NCBI RefSeq assembly: GCF_018333215.1
Contig: NZ_BORO01000013.1
Coordinates: 1 to 64,000, forward strand
Length of the DNA stretch: 64,000 nt
Reading direction: 5' to 3'
Source: Oceanobacillus sp. J11TS1
GTDB lineage: Bacteria; Bacillota; Bacilli; Bacillales; Amphibacillaceae
Position 1 is the stretch's first letter. Each line of letters starts with the position of its first letter. A program made the position numbers and the translations under genes. Positions 63,178-64,000 of the stretch are shown piece by piece. The notes under the pieces were generated by a model. The model was not told where the DNA came from and did no database searches. It worked only from the letters and a program-made list of their open reading frames with translations.

Positions 63178-64000
63178 TATGTGCCCCTCCGTTTACCATG
63201 TTAAATTCCTCAGGAAAAGCCATTCCAATCTTTTGATGAAAACCCTCTATTAGTTCAGACCTTGCCCGGAACGTCTTCTCATTTTCTCTCTTCTCTATTT
63301 CCGCTAATTCTTTCCACAACTCTTTTCTCTGAGCCTCAGCTTCTTCTTGTTCCATGAATCCAAGCTCTTCCAAAGCACCAATTGCAGCGATTTCCCCTGT
63401 TAACAGGACTGGTCCTATGGTAGTGATCCCAGCTGCATTCCCTGCAATATAACAAGAAGGGTTACTTGTTTGGAAATAAACATTATACTCTGGCAGCCAA
63501 CCACCAAGTTCTTTATGATAAGCAAGGTTGCAACCCATAATTTCAAAAGGTTCGATGATTGGATCGAATCCGTTTGCAATGCAAATAAGATCTGCCTCCA
63601 TTTCATATAACCCAGCAGGAGTCTTAACCACAACTTTATTCAATTCCTCTTTACCAGTTGCTGATTCAATGGTGCTATTGAGATAAACAGGAACGTTTTT
63701 CATATCGTGCAGTAGCTCCATATCTGAACTGATCATTTGCTCTTTATCTTCTACAATAGCTTTTATAGTTACCCCACACGCTTTAAGCTGCCTTGCCACC
63801 TCGAGGGAGTAATCATTCGAGCCCAGCATAACCGCATTCTTTCCAGGAAGTACCCGTTCTCTATTGATTAATATTTGAGCTGCTCCTGCAGTCATCACGC
63901 CAGGTATAGTCCAGCCGGGAAATATTTTTGCTTTTTCTGCTGCTCCAGGGGCAATTATATTTTTTTGTGATTGAATTGCAAAGGTCTTCTCTCCATCAGT
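63170..64000 (-). CDS. HcnB/opine-oxidase-like FAD subunit (N-terminus outside window)
   Basis: The frame is open to the right edge of the window, so only the last 276 residues are seen. The first visible residues include IIAPGAAEKAKIFPGWTIPG and VMTAGAAQILI, the hallmark of HcnB, opine oxidase A and related amino-acid dehydrogenase subunits (PGWTLPGV.TAGAAQ). A second Rossmann region, NAVMLGSNDYSLEVARQL, binds the nucleotide, and YIAGNAAGI near residue 185 of the visible part contacts FAD. It is the electron-output subunit of the three-gene complex. Confidence 0.85.
   Translation of the reverse strand, partial: TDGEKTFAIQSQKNIIAPGAAEKAKIFPGWTIPGVMTAGAAQILINRERVLPGKNAVMLGSNDYSLEVARQLKACGVTIKAIVEDKEQMISSDMELLHDMKNVPVYLNSTIESATGKEELNKVVVKTPAGLYEMEADLICIANGFDPIIEPFEIMGCNLAYHKELGGWLPEYNVYFQTSNPSCYIAGNAAGITTIGPVLLTGEIAAIGALEELGFMEQEEAEAQRKELWKELAEIEKRENEKTFRARSELIEGFHQKIGMAFPEEFNMVNGGAHNG

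Noticed and set aside
1-64000. CRISPR arrays, tRNA or rRNA genes, intact transposases
   Set aside because: Looked for on both strands and none found; the only tandem repeat is the GGAGCG array, whose spacers are not unique as in CRISPR.

Overview
The window is a 64-kb stretch of a low-GC Firmicute chromosome, most likely a halotolerant member of the Bacillaceae close to Oceanobacillus or Virgibacillus. This rests on gene content and signals: an FMN-riboswitch rib operon in the Bacillus order, an rbsRKDACB operon, a trePAR operon, SodF-like and PoxB/YdaP-like proteins, a BCCT transporter, strong AGGAGG ribosome sites with frequent TTG/GTG starts, and many U-tailed terminators. The genus is inferred, not proven. 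No rRNA, tRNA, CRISPR array, intact insertion sequence or prophage was seen.

Left part (1-11.7 kb) is resistance-rich and accessory. It opens with the tail of a His/Tyr/Arg-rich protein, a 40-bp tandem repeat and gene debris, then an unusual fusion of an aminoglycoside-nucleotidyltransferase-like domain with a short-chain-dehydrogenase-like domain. A self-contained beta-lactam unit follows: a MecA/PbpC-like transpeptidase and a class A beta-lactamase on the minus strand, divergent from blaR1-blaI, with three BlaI-type palindromes in the shared promoter region. Two tiny holin-like type I toxins flank this unit. A FusB-family ribosome-protection gene follows, preceded by a leader peptide and alternative hairpins that look like a translational attenuator.

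11.8-28.5 kb is mostly metabolism: trehalose uptake and hydrolysis (treP-treA-treR with two operators), an iron/manganese superoxide dismutase, an SDR, an esterase/GPH-sugar-symporter/AraC cluster, a free glucose-type IIA protein that could phosphorylate the IIA-less TreP, a histidine phosphatase, and a tightly overlapping five-gene unit (ABC ATPase, permease, small membrane protein, ECF sigma factor, small anti-sigma-like membrane protein).

28.5-40.8 kb is an accessory region: a solo SNF2 helicase, an AbrB-like antitoxin with a Doc/Fic toxin, a TetR regulator with a membrane protein and a coupled small ORF, a solo Z1-domain ATPase divergent from a TPR protein whose J domain lacks the HPD motif, and about 1 kb of gene remnants. 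The Z1/J-TPR pair is the best candidate for an undescribed system, but no defence function is demonstrated by the sequence.

40.8-64 kb returns to core and catabolic functions: ribD-E-BA-H under an FMN riboswitch and terminator, a BCCT transporter, PoxB, an AI-2E family protein, the ribose operon under RbsR, a PhoA-type alkaline phosphatase with Pho-box-like repeats, and a five-gene amine/imino-acid oxidation operon. That operon has an HcnB-like FAD subunit cut by the window edge, a 2Fe-2S subunit, an HcnC-like FAD subunit, a sodium:solute symporter and a sarcosine-oxidase-like enzyme lacking the usual flavin-linking cysteine.
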